This document shows positions 45,249-54,493 of a stretch of 64,000 nt of DNA, one piece after another (the first letter of the stretch is position 1; every line of letters begins with the position of its first letter). The notes below the pieces were generated by a model. The model ran no database searches, had not been told where the DNA came from, and saw only the letters and a program-made list of their open reading frames with translations. The stretch comes from Saccharospirillaceae bacterium. Lineage in GTDB: Bacteria > Pseudomonadota > Gammaproteobacteria > Pseudomonadales > Oceanobacteraceae. The stretch is taken from positions 1-64,000 of the forward strand of contig JAKVCS010000001.1 of assembly GCA_022448365.1 (NCBI GenBank), in the 5' to 3' direction. The position numbers and the translations under genes were made by a program.

Positions 45249-47606
45249 ATGAACATTGGAACGACCGGTATCTTTGTGATACTGATGAGTTTGGTGCTGA
45301 GCGCCTGTATTAATGACTACTCGGGCGACGTTGGCGGCGCTTCCGCTGGCGGAGATGGAAAGGTCATCGGCCCGGTCAATGAAAATGGTCGACGTGAGTA
45401 CATTGCCCAATGCGCTTCCTGCCATGGCGCCGATGGCAATGGCACACCAGCTGGCTCTTCACTAGTCGGGTGTGCCACCTGCACCAGCCAGAGCGTGCTG
45501 GCGGATGAGATCAGGCGCACTATGCCGATTGGCAACGTCAATAATTGCCGTGGCGACTGCGCCAGTGACACGGCCGAATACATCCTGCAAGTATTCAACG
45601 ACCGTATTCTCAGTGGTGGCACCACCAGCCTGGAAGGCGTAACCAATTCCCCTCAAGCCACCACTTTGCGTCGTGCCGCACTGCAATTGAATGGCAGAAT
45701 GCCCACTGATACTGAACTGGCACTGGTCAACGACAAAGGCGACATTGGTCTCAGTCAGGCACTATCAGCGATGATGGAAGAGCCCGCCTTCTACCAAACA
45801 CTGATGGAAGTATTTAACGAGCAACTACTGACCGACAAATACCTCAGCAGCAACTTATTCGAAGGCGGCATCAACCTGCTCGACAACGAAGATTTTCCTG
45901 AACGAAAGTGGTACAACGCTGCTTATACCGCCGCCAACGAAAATCGCATACGCAGCTGTGTTCGCACGATCACCAACGATGCCGTTGCCAGAGCCCCCCT
46001 CGAATTGGTTCGCCACCTGTCGCAAAACGGCAAACCCCACACCGACTTTATGACTGCCGATTACATCATGGTGAACTGGTACAGCCAAAAGGTGTATGAA
46101 GCTGAGCTGATTGATCCCAATGCGACATTCCGTGAACTGGACTCCCCGGTTTGTTCTGACCCTAGCCGCACTGACGTTACCCTGAGTCATGACCCGAATG
46201 ATTTTAAACCTGCACGCATCACAAAAGATCTTGAATTCGAAAATGGAGGCATTCCGCATTCAGGTATCCTGACCTCCGCAATGTTTCTTAATCGCTATCC
46301 AACCACCTTTACCAATCGCAATCGTCATCGCTCAAAAATTGTGTTCGATTATTTTCTCGATACCGACATTCTGCGGATTCAAGGCGATCGCCCGGGAGAT
46401 GGTATTGGTAACGGTAAGCCCAACCCTACCCTGCTGGATCCCGCTTGTTATGCCTGTCACCAGGTTATGGACCCAGTCGCCTCTGCCTTCCAGCACTGGA
46501 CCGACAGGGGACAATACATTGTCACCGGCAGTACCTCGCGCAATCGCTGGGATAACGCCGACATTGAACCGGCGGGCCTGGCTGGCAAAAAAGTACCGCT
46601 GTCTGGCAGCACCGGTTATTTCAGAAATATGTTGCAGTGGCTGGGTAAAGAGATTGCTAACGACCCTCGCTTTATTCGCGCCACAGTAAGAACTCTGTAC
46701 AAGGGCATCGTTGGCCAGGATCCGTTATTGGCGCCCGGGGAAAGCGCCAGCGACGCAGATAAACAAGCGTTTAATTCCCAACGAGCGGTACTGAACGCCA
46801 TCGGCCAAGCCATGGTCGCAGATGGCTGGAACTTAAAAACCGCGATTAAGGGAATAATAATGAGTCCCTACTACCGCGCGGCAGACGTCGATACCAGCGC
46901 CCTGAGCAGTAACGACCACATTGGCTCCAGCCAATTCTTGAGCCCAGAGCAGTTACAGAAAAAACTCAAGGCGACCTTTGGTTTTGTATGGGATGACCTG
47001 CGCTGGGAAGATCATCGCCTGATGCTAGGCGGGATGGACTCAGACTCGATCACAGAGCGTATTCGTGAACCGAGTGGTTTGATGATTGCCATTCAGAATC
47101 GCATGGCGGTTGAAATGGCGTGTCGCGGAGTGCCCTACGACTTTACCTGGCATAACAGCAAGCGTCGCTTATTTCCGCACGTCGAAACTTCAACCCGTCC
47201 TGTTGATGACGATGGCAACCCGGATCAGGACGGTATTAATGCCATTAAACACAACATTCAGCACTTGCATTGGCGCCTGACCGGTGAAAGCTTGTCATTA
47301 AATCATGCCGAGATTGAAGCCAGTTTTCAGTTATTTATGGATGTCTTTAACCTCGGTCAGGATATGATGGAGAACCCCGGGGATTATGACCCCTGGCCGG
47401 AACATCTGGCTTGTCAGGCTTACCGCGACTTCCGCGACAACGGTAGTTTTGGGGACCGCTTCGCGCATGGTGCAAAAATTGATGACGTGCAAATCCCGCC
47501 GGAACAACAGCGTACTCGCATCACTAATGATGACAATTACGTTGTCCGCTCCTGGATCGCTGTTGTTACCTATTTATTGTCTGATTACCGCTTTATTTAC
47601 CAATAG
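45249..47606 (+). CDS. Planctomycete-type (DUF1549/DUF1588-like) two-haem cytochrome lipoprotein
   Basis: The 785-residue product is an exported lipoprotein: the lipobox is LSAC with C20 after MNIGTTGIFVILMSLVLS. A cytochrome c domain carries CASCH (C55-H59) with extra cysteines in CATC and CRGDC. Next comes a region like the planctomycete DUF1549 domain (RRAALQLNGRMPTDTEL), then a second haem site CYACH (400-404) inside DPACYACHQVMDPVASAFQH, which resembles DUF1588. A segment resembling the end of such proteins follows (MVADGWNLKTAIKGIIMSPYYR). The ATG at 45249 follows GAGGTG. It heads a six-gene cassette; the partner gene encoding DUF1501 starts 8 bases on. Activity unknown. Confidence 0.85.
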   Translation: MNIGTTGIFVILMSLVLSACINDYSGDVGGASAGGDGKVIGPVNENGRREYIAQCASCHGADGNGTPAGSSLVGCATCTSQSVLADEIRRTMPIGNVNNCRGDCASDTAEYILQVFNDRILSGGTTSLEGVTNSPQATTLRRAALQLNGRMPTDTELALVNDKGDIGLSQALSAMMEEPAFYQTLMEVFNEQLLTDKYLSSNLFEGGINLLDNEDFPERKWYNAAYTAANENRIRSCVRTITNDAVARAPLELVRHLSQNGKPHTDFMTADYIMVNWYSQKVYEAELIDPNATFRELDSPVCSDPSRTDVTLSHDPNDFKPARITKDLEFENGGIPHSGILTSAMFLNRYPTTFTNRNRHRSKIVFDYFLDTDILRIQGDRPGDGIGNGKPNPTLLDPACYACHQVMDPVASAFQHWTDRGQYIVTGSTSRNRWDNADIEPAGLAGKKVPLSGSTGYFRNMLQWLGKEIANDPRFIRATVRTLYKGIVGQDPLLAPGESASDADKQAFNSQRAVLNAIGQAMVADGWNLKTAIKGIIMSPYYRAADVDTSALSSNDHIGSSQFLSPEQLQKKLKATFGFVWDDLRWEDHRLMLGGMDSDSITERIREPSGLMIAIQNRMAVEMACRGVPYDFTWHNSKRRLFPHVETSTRPVDDDGNPDQDGINAIKHNIQHLHWRLTGESLSLNHAEIEASFQLFMDVFNLGQDMMENPGDYDPWPEHLACQAYRDFRDNGSFGDRFAHGAKIDDVQIPPEQQRTRITNDDNYVVRSWIAVVTYLLSDYRFIYQ

Positions 47607-47614
47607 GGGGTGCT

Positions 47615-49015
47615 ATGAAACGTCGCAATTTTTTACAACTGCTGGCAGCGACCGGAATGACAGCTCAAATGCCTTTAATCACCTCCAGAGCTCATGCAGC
47701 AACAGCGCCAGAAAAATATCTGGTACTTGTTAACGCAGGCGGCGGTTGGGACCCAACCTCAATCTGCGACCCGAAAGGACTCAATAAATCCTACACCGCC
47801 AACAGCACCCGCCACGAAGGCTCAACCAACTCGGTGGATCTCGACAGTAACAAACGCATTGGCGATATACAGTGGAGCGCCATCCCGGAGTTTGTGTCTG
47901 ATGACATTGCAGTACGTAACCGTATCGAACAGCAGTTTGATCAGTTTTTTCAAACCTATGGCGACCGCATGACCGTGATTAACGGTATCGATAACGGCAC
48001 CAATAACCACGATACTGGTAATCGGGTGACCTGGTCTGGTCATGAAGAAATGGGTTACCCATCAATCACTGCACTTTATGCTGCCGCGGTATCCCCCACT
48101 CTGCCAATGGCGTTTATCAGTAATGGCGGCTATGACTTTACCGATTCACTGGTCGCGCGCGCGCGCGCCAGCAGCGCTGGCTTTATTAACGAGATTTCTG
48201 ATCCGAACCTGTGGTTCATCGAGAGCAGCGATCAGTTTAGACGCGGCTATCACTACCGTGACCGCGACGGTAAAGTTGATATCTACCAACGCATTCAGCA
48301 AGCCCAACAGTCACGTATTCAGCGCCAGCAGAACAGCGAACCGCTGCCCCAGCGCCGCGCTCAACTCAGCCAGCTGTTTGGTATTCGTAACGAGGAAAGT
48401 AATCTGGGTGAGTTGACCGTCCAGCTCGACAACATTCAACAATACGTAACGCCCGAAGAAGGCGAACAGCATCCAGCATGGCATTGGAACCCCAGCCGTG
48501 CCGACTCACTGAAAAGCCAGGCTCAGGTTGTTGCCGCTGCATTCAGATCAAATCTGGCAGCCAGCGCCAACCTTAATTTTGGCGGCTTTGATACCCATGG
48601 AGACCACGATAGCCGCGCCTATCCGCGCCTGGGAGATTTACTGGAAGGAGTCAATTATCTCTGCGAGGTACTGAAATTTTCCGGCATCGCCGACAAAACC
48701 ACGATAGTGATCGGCTCTGACTTTGGCCGAACGCCGTATTACAACTCAGGAAACGGCAAAGATCATTGGCCGGTAACCAGCGTAATGGTTGTGCACCCAG
48801 ATACTGTCTCGACCGGCGGAAAAGTGTTTGGTGCATCCACCACTGAGTTCCGTTCCCAGGCCGTTAACCGCCAGACCGGTTTACCCGACAGCTCAGGCGA
48901 AGTTCTTGAACCCAAGCACGTAAATATTGCGTTGCGGCAATTAATGGGGATTGATTCCAGCGGAGTTGTCGGTAACTATCCATTAAACTTCACTCCGTTT
49001 AATATTTTCTCTTAA
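47615..49015 (+). CDS. Tat-exported DUF1501-family protein
   Basis: The 466-residue protein starts MKRRNFLQLLAATGMTAQMP, with a twin-arginine-type motif (KRRNFLQ) and cleavage probably after SRAHA. DUF1501 proteins have an alkaline-phosphatase/sulfatase-like fold. The blocks NAGGGWDPTSICDPKG, FGGFDTHGDHDSR and VIGSDFGRTPYYN, with GKDHWPVTSVM, are the family metal-site regions. In planctomycetes DUF1501 genes typically pair with DUF1549/1553-type cytochrome-like proteins, as here. Export by Tat suggests a folded or metal-loaded enzyme. Substrate unknown. Confidence 0.88.
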   Translation: MKRRNFLQLLAATGMTAQMPLITSRAHAATAPEKYLVLVNAGGGWDPTSICDPKGLNKSYTANSTRHEGSTNSVDLDSNKRIGDIQWSAIPEFVSDDIAVRNRIEQQFDQFFQTYGDRMTVINGIDNGTNNHDTGNRVTWSGHEEMGYPSITALYAAAVSPTLPMAFISNGGYDFTDSLVARARASSAGFINEISDPNLWFIESSDQFRRGYHYRDRDGKVDIYQRIQQAQQSRIQRQQNSEPLPQRRAQLSQLFGIRNEESNLGELTVQLDNIQQYVTPEEGEQHPAWHWNPSRADSLKSQAQVVAAAFRSNLAASANLNFGGFDTHGDHDSRAYPRLGDLLEGVNYLCEVLKFSGIADKTTIVIGSDFGRTPYYNSGNGKDHWPVTSVMVVHPDTVSTGGKVFGASTTEFRSQAVNRQTGLPDSSGEVLEPKHVNIALRQLMGIDSSGVVGNYPLNFTPFNIFS

Positions 49016-49024
49016 GGAAAAGAC

Positions 49025-49513
49025 ATGCGTATTGCCCTCACTCTTATGCTATTGGCGTTATCTTCCACCAGCTTTGCACTAAAAACTGGCGATAAAGCCC
49101 CGAACTTTTCATTGCCATTGCTCACGCAAACCGGTTCCCTGTCGCTGTCGCAATACCGCGGTAAAGTGGTTTATCTGGATTTCTGGGCATCCTGGTGTGG
49201 TCCTTGCCGCAAGTCACTGCCGCTGCTTAATAACATGCGCAACTCGCTGAAAGATGAACCGTTTGAGGTCATCGCCATTAATCTTGATGAAGAAATTAAA
49301 GACGCCCGCAGCTTCCTGAAAGAGTTCCCGGTTAGCTACCCAACGCTGCACGATGCAACCAGCCAATCGCCGGAAAAGTACTCTTTGCGAGGCATGCCGA
49401 CCTCGTACCTGATCGACAAAAAAGGCATTGTTCGCGCCATTCATACCGGATTCAAACCATCCGACATGAAAAAAATCCAACAAGAAGTCAATCAACTCTT
49501 GGGTAAAAAATAA
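49025..49513 (+). CDS. TlpA/ResA-like periplasmic thioredoxin
   Basis: The 162-residue protein has a signal peptide (MRIALTLMLLALSSTSFA) and a thioredoxin-fold domain with the redox motif WCGPC (C58, C61) in VVYLDFWASWCGPCRKSLP. The cis-proline block is RGMPTSYLIDKKG. Such proteins reduce or oxidise disulfides in the periplasm, for example keeping haem-binding cysteines of apocytochromes reduced or serving copper metallochaperones. Here the likely clients are the cysteine-rich cytochrome or the DUF4266 peptide. It follows the DUF1501 gene by 9 bases, and its stop codon shares a base with the next start. Confidence 0.92.
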   Translation: MRIALTLMLLALSSTSFALKTGDKAPNFSLPLLTQTGSLSLSQYRGKVVYLDFWASWCGPCRKSLPLLNNMRNSLKDEPFEVIAINLDEEIKDARSFLKEFPVSYPTLHDATSQSPEKYSLRGMPTSYLIDKKGIVRAIHTGFKPSDMKKIQQEVNQLLGKK

Positions 49514-49722
49514 TGCAGAAGCTGTTGGTCATAATGCTGGCAATTATTGCTGTCGGGGGCTGCGCCCAGGTGAAACCCTGGGAGCGCGGCAACTTGTCAA
49601 AAGACGTTATGGCCTGGCAGACCGATCCGCTAAAAGGTTCGCTCGACAATCACATTTTTTTCAGTAAAGAGGGATCTTCCGGTGGCGGTCAGGCAGCCGG
49701 CGGTGGGTGTGGTTGTAACTAA
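49513..49722 (+). CDS. DUF4266-family small Gly/Cys-tailed lipoprotein
   Basis: The 69-residue product has a lipoprotein signal (MQKLLVIMLAIIAVGGC, lipobox VGGC with C17) and the DUF4266 core AQVKPWERGNLSKDVMAW, followed by DPLKGSLDNHIFFSKEGSSG. It ends in a glycine- and cysteine-rich tail, GGGQAAGGGCGCN. Overlapping the tlpA stop by one base, it is translated with it. The tail suggests metal binding, disulfide chemistry or a modification site. DUF4266 genes recur next to DUF3570, TlpA and ApbE genes in many bacteria, as far as I recall, but no function is established. Confidence 0.88.
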   Translation: MQKLLVIMLAIIAVGGCAQVKPWERGNLSKDVMAWQTDPLKGSLDNHIFFSKEGSSGGGQAAGGGCGCN

Positions 49723-49740
49723 TTAACTCAGGACAAATTA

Positions 49741-50901
49741 ATGGCCCAGAAAAAAACGGCGTTTGCGGCTCTGGCAGCCGCGGCTGCAATGCCTATTGTC
49801 AGTCAGGCTGAAGTGGCCCCGGAAGACGAAGTATTTGCCTACCGTTACAGCCAGTACAGCGAGAGCGACAATCCGCGCGAACGCACCTTTACGCCGGAGC
49901 TAAAACGGTACGAAATCGATGTTCATCAATTCCGTTACGCCAAACCGTTAGGTGAAGACTGGTATATTAACAGCGAATTTCAGTATGAAACCTTATCTGG
50001 TGCCTCTCCGACACAGACTTACCGTGAGGATGGCAAAAGCGTATTAATTACCTCAGGCGCCACCATTGACGAGACCCGCTACGACGTCAAAGTATCGCCT
50101 AAGCGTTATTTCTCTGAAGGCTCACTGGGTGGCACCTTCGCCTTTTCCACGGAAAATGATTACCAGTCCATTTCTCTGGGCACCGATGGGTCTTTGGAGT
50201 TGTTTAATAAACACACCACATTACTTGCTGCCATCAGTGCTTCGATCGATACATTATCACCCAGCGATGCCAATGGCAGTCCGAATCGTGAGGCCGCAGA
50301 TGGTCGGAATAAACGCAGTTTGTCACTCTACGAAGGGGTCAGTCAGATCATTGATAAAAACCGCGTCATTCAGGTTGGCCTGGGGGTTACCCATTTTTCC
50401 GGATTTTTGTCCGATCCTTACAAGACATACGATAAACGTCCCAATGAACGAGATCAGTTCACTATTTCAGCAAATTATCGTCACTATTTCGCAGTAGGTG
50501 ATGGTGCAGCGTTTCATGCTGATTATCGGTTTTATGCCGACGATTGGGGCATCCTCTCGCATACTCTGAGTGCTCGTTGGGCACAACGCTATCATTCTAA
50601 CTGGGCACAATTCCGTTTTATTCCTTCATTGCGTTACTACCGCCAAAGTGAAGCAGATTTTTATACACTGGACCGGGTTCCTCAGGGAGAGTATTTCAGT
50701 TCCGATGCACGTTTATCCAACTATGGTGCGATTACTCTGGGTCTGGAAAACCAGGCTAACTGGCGAACATGGACCTTAAGTTTTGATTTCCAATACTATT
50801 TTGCCGATGAAACATTATCGGTTGTTGGTCGTACCGGCGACGAAACACCATCACTACTGAGTTACACCGTACTCAGTTTTGGTGTGGCGTATCGTTTCTG
50901 A
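49741..50901 (+). CDS. DUF3570-family outer-membrane beta-barrel
   Basis: The 386-residue product has a signal peptide (MAQKKTAFAALAAAAAMPIVSQA) and alternating aromatic and polar strands through to a terminal phenylalanine (VLSFGVAYRF), the signature of an outer-membrane barrel. Family-like strands include RYEIDVHQFRYAKPLGEDW and GAAFHADYRFYADDWGILSH. An SGAT tetrapeptide (residues 105-108, VLITSGATIDETRYD) matches the core of ApbE flavinylation motifs. It is positioned between the DUF4266 lipoprotein and ApbE. The barrel could be a pore or a platform for the lipoprotein or cytochrome; function unknown. Confidence 0.87.
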   Translation: MAQKKTAFAALAAAAAMPIVSQAEVAPEDEVFAYRYSQYSESDNPRERTFTPELKRYEIDVHQFRYAKPLGEDWYINSEFQYETLSGASPTQTYREDGKSVLITSGATIDETRYDVKVSPKRYFSEGSLGGTFAFSTENDYQSISLGTDGSLELFNKHTTLLAAISASIDTLSPSDANGSPNREAADGRNKRSLSLYEGVSQIIDKNRVIQVGLGVTHFSGFLSDPYKTYDKRPNERDQFTISANYRHYFAVGDGAAFHADYRFYADDWGILSHTLSARWAQRYHSNWAQFRFIPSLRYYRQSEADFYTLDRVPQGEYFSSDARLSNYGAITLGLENQANWRTWTLSFDFQYYFADETLSVVGRTGDETPSLLSYTVLSFGVAYRF

Positions 50902-50928
50902 GTGCATTCAGTACAAGCCACCTTAGTT

Positions 50929-51816
50929 ATGAACATTCAGCGTTTTTCGTTTACGGCCATGGCTTCACCGTGTGAATTGCATCTACTCGGTGAGTCTGAG
51001 TGCTGCCGGGCTGCCGCTGAGGCGGTGGAGCAGGAAGTAAAACGTATCGAAAGAAAATACAGCCGTTACTGTGCCGATTCGATACTGTCGAGGATTAATC
51101 GTAATGCTGGCCAGCCCACCGACATCGATGCTGAGAGCCATTATTTATTAAACTATGCCGCCATCTGTTGGCAGCAAAGTGATGGTTTGTTTGATATCAG
51201 TTCAGGAATTTTGCGTCAGGCGTGGGACTTCCGTGAAGCAGCCTTACCCACTAAAAAGTGTCTGCAACCTCTGTTGCAACGTATCGGATTTGATCAGGCA
51301 GAATTAACCGCCCATCAGTTCATTATGCCGGCAACAATGGAGATTGATTTGGGCGGCATCGGTAAGGAATACGCTGCTGATCGTGCTGCCGGCATTTGTC
51401 GGGAGTATGGTATTCATTCCGGAATTATCGATTTAGGAGGTGATTTACTCGTACTTGGGCCAAAGCCGGATAACTCACCCTGGCTATTGGGCGTCCGCCA
51501 TCCGCGAGATCCGGAAAATGCATTTGCCCAATTACCGGTGTATGAAGGTGGCATGGCTACCAGTGGCGACTATGAGCGCTTTTTCGAGCTGGACGGCCAG
51601 CGTTATTGTCATTTGCTGAACCCTAAAAATGGGTTTCCGGTGCAGTACTGGGCATCCATTACCGTGCTTGCCCCCAGCTGTTTATTGGCCGGCACTTTCT
51701 CATCCATTGCAATGTTAAAACAACAGGACGCCCTCACCTGGCTCGACCTGCAGGGATTACATTACCTTGCTGTTCGCCCAGATGGCAGCCACTTTGCCTC
51801 CTCTGGTGCTTTGTAA
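50929..51816 (+). CDS. apbE: ApbE-family FAD:protein FMN transferase
   Basis: The 295-residue enzyme should attach FMN to Thr/Ser in a periplasmic or membrane target, using FAD. Family blocks are FTAMASPCELHL, SRYCADSILSRIN, EIDLGGIGKEYAADRAA, GIIDLGGDLLVLGPK, MATSGDYERFF and YCHLLNPKNGFPVQ. The usual Mg-binding DAxxT near the C-terminus reads LLAGTFSSIAM, so the Asp is replaced by Gly. No classical signal peptide is obvious, which is unusual for exported ApbE. The ATG at 50929 matches the conserved N-terminus; a GTG at 50902, right after the DUF3570 stop, is an alternative. Confidence 0.9.
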   Translation: MNIQRFSFTAMASPCELHLLGESECCRAAAEAVEQEVKRIERKYSRYCADSILSRINRNAGQPTDIDAESHYLLNYAAICWQQSDGLFDISSGILRQAWDFREAALPTKKCLQPLLQRIGFDQAELTAHQFIMPATMEIDLGGIGKEYAADRAAGICREYGIHSGIIDLGGDLLVLGPKPDNSPWLLGVRHPRDPENAFAQLPVYEGGMATSGDYERFFELDGQRYCHLLNPKNGFPVQYWASITVLAPSCLLAGTFSSIAMLKQQDALTWLDLQGLHYLAVRPDGSHFASSGAL

Positions 51817-51950
51817 GGCTATTGTCCAGCCTTGCTCTTTATTCCAAATTCAGATTCACCACCCAATCTGTTTTTACGTCGAAATAAGCCATTCCTTTCA
51901 GGAAATAAGCTGGATAGAATCGGTGCAACAAAAAATTAAAAGGGATCACC

Positions 51951-53486
51951 ATGACAACTTCCGCTGCCGGGAATTCACCCACACGCCCACACAAATTATT
52001 AACTCAGGACGATTACCAGGGTTACGATGCCATGGGCCTGGCAGAGCTTGTCAAGAAAGGAGAAGTCAGCGCTGAGGAATTATTGCAAGCTGCCATTCAG
52101 CGTGCTGAGGTGGTTAACCCTAAGATAAACGCCATTATTACACCGCTGTACGATTTTGCTCGTGAACAAATACGCAGTGGCCTGCCTGACGGCCCGTTTA
52201 CCGGCGTACCCTTTCTGCTGAAAGATTTGTTAACTGCATTAGAGGGCACGCCGTTAAGCAATGGTAGCAATGCCTACAGAGGTCAGGTTTCTCCCAGCGA
52301 CAGCGAATTAGCCCGTCGATACAAAAACACTGGTGTGGTGATTTTCGGTAAAACCAATACACCGGAATTTGGGTTAATGGGGATTACTGAACCGAAAGCT
52401 TTTGGTCCGGCACGAAACCCCTGGAATATTAATCATACTCCAGGTGGTTCAAGCGGCGGTTCCGGTGCAGCCGTTGCTGCTGGCATAGTGCCCATGGCTT
52501 CGGGTGGCGATGGAGGCGGTTCAATTCGCATACCGGCGGCCTGCTGCGGGCTATTTGGCTTAAAACCAAGTCGTGGGCGCACCCCCACAGGACCGTATTA
52601 TTCCGAATTATGGGACGGCGCAGCCGTCGAACACGTTCTGACCCGCAGCGTGCGCGACAGCGCTGCCATGCTGGATGCTATCGCTGGTCCGGATGGTTCA
52701 ACGCCGTATCCACTGGTTAAACCGGAATCGTATTTAAACGCCTTGGAAACACCGGTTCGGCCGTTACGGATAGGCTTCAGCCGTCAATCCTTCGTCGGTC
52801 GCCCGGTCGATATTGAAGCCGAAACCGCCGTCGATCAGGCCGTGTCTCTGCTTCAGGGGCTTGGCCACAAAGTTGAGGAAGTGACACTCCAGATCGATGG
52901 CGAGGCGTTAGCCGACTCTTATCTGACCATGTATTTTGGTCATGTCGCAGCGGACATGGAGTACGCTGCACAATCATTGGGAACCGGATTCGGCAACCTA
53001 GACGTCGAAGACGCTACCAAAACCCTCGGTTATATCGGCAAGACCATCTCTGCCAGTGAATTTGTCACTGCAAAGCGCCGTTGGAATCAACTTGCCCAGA
53101 CCATGGCCATGTACCACCAGCGCTATGATGTTTTACTTACGCCGACTCTGGGCGCAGAGCCGGTTGAAATCGGAGCATTTGAACCGCCCGCGTTTGAGAA
53201 AGTTGCCATGAAAGTCATCAATGCTTTTGGTATGCACAAACTGTTACTGAAAAGCGGTATGGTGAAGCAAATGGCGATGGAAAGCCTCGAAAAGCTGCCA
53301 TTCACCCAATTGGCAAACTTAACCGGTGCCCCTGCCATGTCAGTGCCATTGTACTGGAGTCAAAATAATTTGCCGTTGGGCGTTCAATTTATGGCCCCTA
53401 TGGGTGATGAAACCACCCTGCTTCAGCTGGCAAAACAACTGGAACAGGCACATCCCTGGTTTAATCGAACCGCAACAATGGGTTGA
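51951..53486 (+). CDS. Amidase signature family protein
   Basis: The 511-residue enzyme hydrolyses an amide bond. The Ser-cisSer-Lys triad is complete: K91 ([10 protein letters not shown]), S167 ([12 protein letters not shown]) and S191 ([13 protein letters not shown]), at the canonical spacings of 76 and 24. The closest general resemblance is to broad-specificity amidases of the 6-aminohexanoate-dimer hydrolase group. There is no signal peptide. It precedes an SDR gene by 87 bases on the same strand. The natural substrate cannot be read from the sequence. Confidence 0.94.
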   Translation: MTTSAAGNSPTRPHKLLTQDDYQGYDAMGLAELVKKGEVSAEELLQAAIQRAEVVNPKINAIITPLYDFAREQIRSGLPDGPFTGVPFLLKDLLTALEGTPLSNGSNAYRGQVSPSDSELARRYKNTGVVIFGKTNTPEFGLMGITEPKAFGPARNPWNINHTPGGSSGGSGAAVAAGIVPMASGGDGGGSIRIPAACCGLFGLKPSRGRTPTGPYYSELWDGAAVEHVLTRSVRDSAAMLDAIAGPDGSTPYPLVKPESYLNALETPVRPLRIGFSRQSFVGRPVDIEAETAVDQAVSLLQGLGHKVEEVTLQIDGEALADSYLTMYFGHVAADMEYAAQSLGTGFGNLDVEDATKTLGYIGKTISASEFVTAKRRWNQLAQTMAMYHQRYDVLLTPTLGAEPVEIGAFEPPAFEKVAMKVINAFGMHKLLLKSGMVKQMAMESLEKLPFTQLANLTGAPAMSVPLYWSQNNLPLGVQFMAPMGDETTLLQLAKQLEQAHPWFNRTATMG

Positions 53487-53572
53487 AACACTGGCATCTG
53501 AAACAAAAAACGGCACACTAAGCCAAACCAAACTGAACAATAAGAAAATTCCACAATGAAAAGGAAACAAGC

Positions 53573-54400
53573 ATGAGCGCAAGAACGGTTCTGATTACAG
53601 GTTGCTCAAGTGGCATTGGCCGGGCATTAACTGAAGAGTTTTTGCGTCATGGTTTTCGGGTTTACGCAGCAGCACGTAATACTCAGTCACTCTCGGGCCT
53701 GATCAGTGATCAATTGATACCTATATCGATGGACGTTAATAATCCCGATGATATTGCCTCCACCGCTGAAACCATTACCAACGATGGTGGCAAACTGGAT
53801 TATCTGATTAACAACGCAGGATATGCTGCTATGGGTCCAGTGGTTGAATTATCCACCGAGGATTTAAAGCAACAGTTTGAAACCAACGTATTTGCTCCGA
53901 TTGCACTGACAAAAGCACTGCTACCGATGCTGCGCGCCAGCGGCAACGCACAGGTGGTTAACATTGGATCGGTATCCGGCATTTTAACTACACCATTTTC
54001 CGGAGCATATTGCGCAACCAAAGCCGCCTTGCATGCATTATCGGATGCACTGCGAATGGAACTTGCGCCATTTAACATTAAAGTAGTTACCGTCCAACCG
54101 GGGGCGATTGAATCAAAATTTGGAGACAATTCACTGGAGAATATGAGCAACCTGATTGATGAACAGTCGCTTTATGCGCCTCTGAAAAAGTCAATTCAGG
54201 ATCGTGCTACCGCATCTCAGGACAACCCAACGCCAACGAAAGAATTTGCGACCGAGCTAATGGCTCAATTGCTGAGTCAACCGGATGCGGTGATCCGTAT
54301 TGGTAATGGCAGCCGTGCCTTGCCGTTTATACGCCGCTGGATTCCGATTGAGTGGGTGGATAAATTGTTGAGTAAAAAGTTTGGGCTGGATTCTCTATAG
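53573..54400 (+). CDS. Short-chain dehydrogenase/reductase
   Basis: The 275-residue protein is a classical SDR: the cofactor loop is TGCSSGIGRA (9-18), the stabilising block NNAG is at 80-83, and catalytic S135 (GSVSGI), Y146 and K150 (YCATK) are in place. Residues after the loop (YAAARNTQSL) favour NADP(H). The substrate is unknown; the C-terminal extension resembles the retinol-dehydrogenase-like clade. It is oriented with the amidase upstream and convergent with a methyltransferase downstream. Confidence 0.92.
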   Translation: MSARTVLITGCSSGIGRALTEEFLRHGFRVYAAARNTQSLSGLISDQLIPISMDVNNPDDIASTAETITNDGGKLDYLINNAGYAAMGPVVELSTEDLKQQFETNVFAPIALTKALLPMLRASGNAQVVNIGSVSGILTTPFSGAYCATKAALHALSDALRMELAPFNIKVVTVQPGAIESKFGDNSLENMSNLIDEQSLYAPLKKSIQDRATASQDNPTPTKEFATELMAQLLSQPDAVIRIGNGSRALPFIRRWIPIEWVDKLLSKKFGLDSL

Positions 54401-54493
54401 AGATTCTTACCTTGCCATTTGGGCAGCGACAAAAGCTTCCACATGATAAATCGCTCGCCCTGCTTCCGATAACATTGATCCAATAGAAATTTG

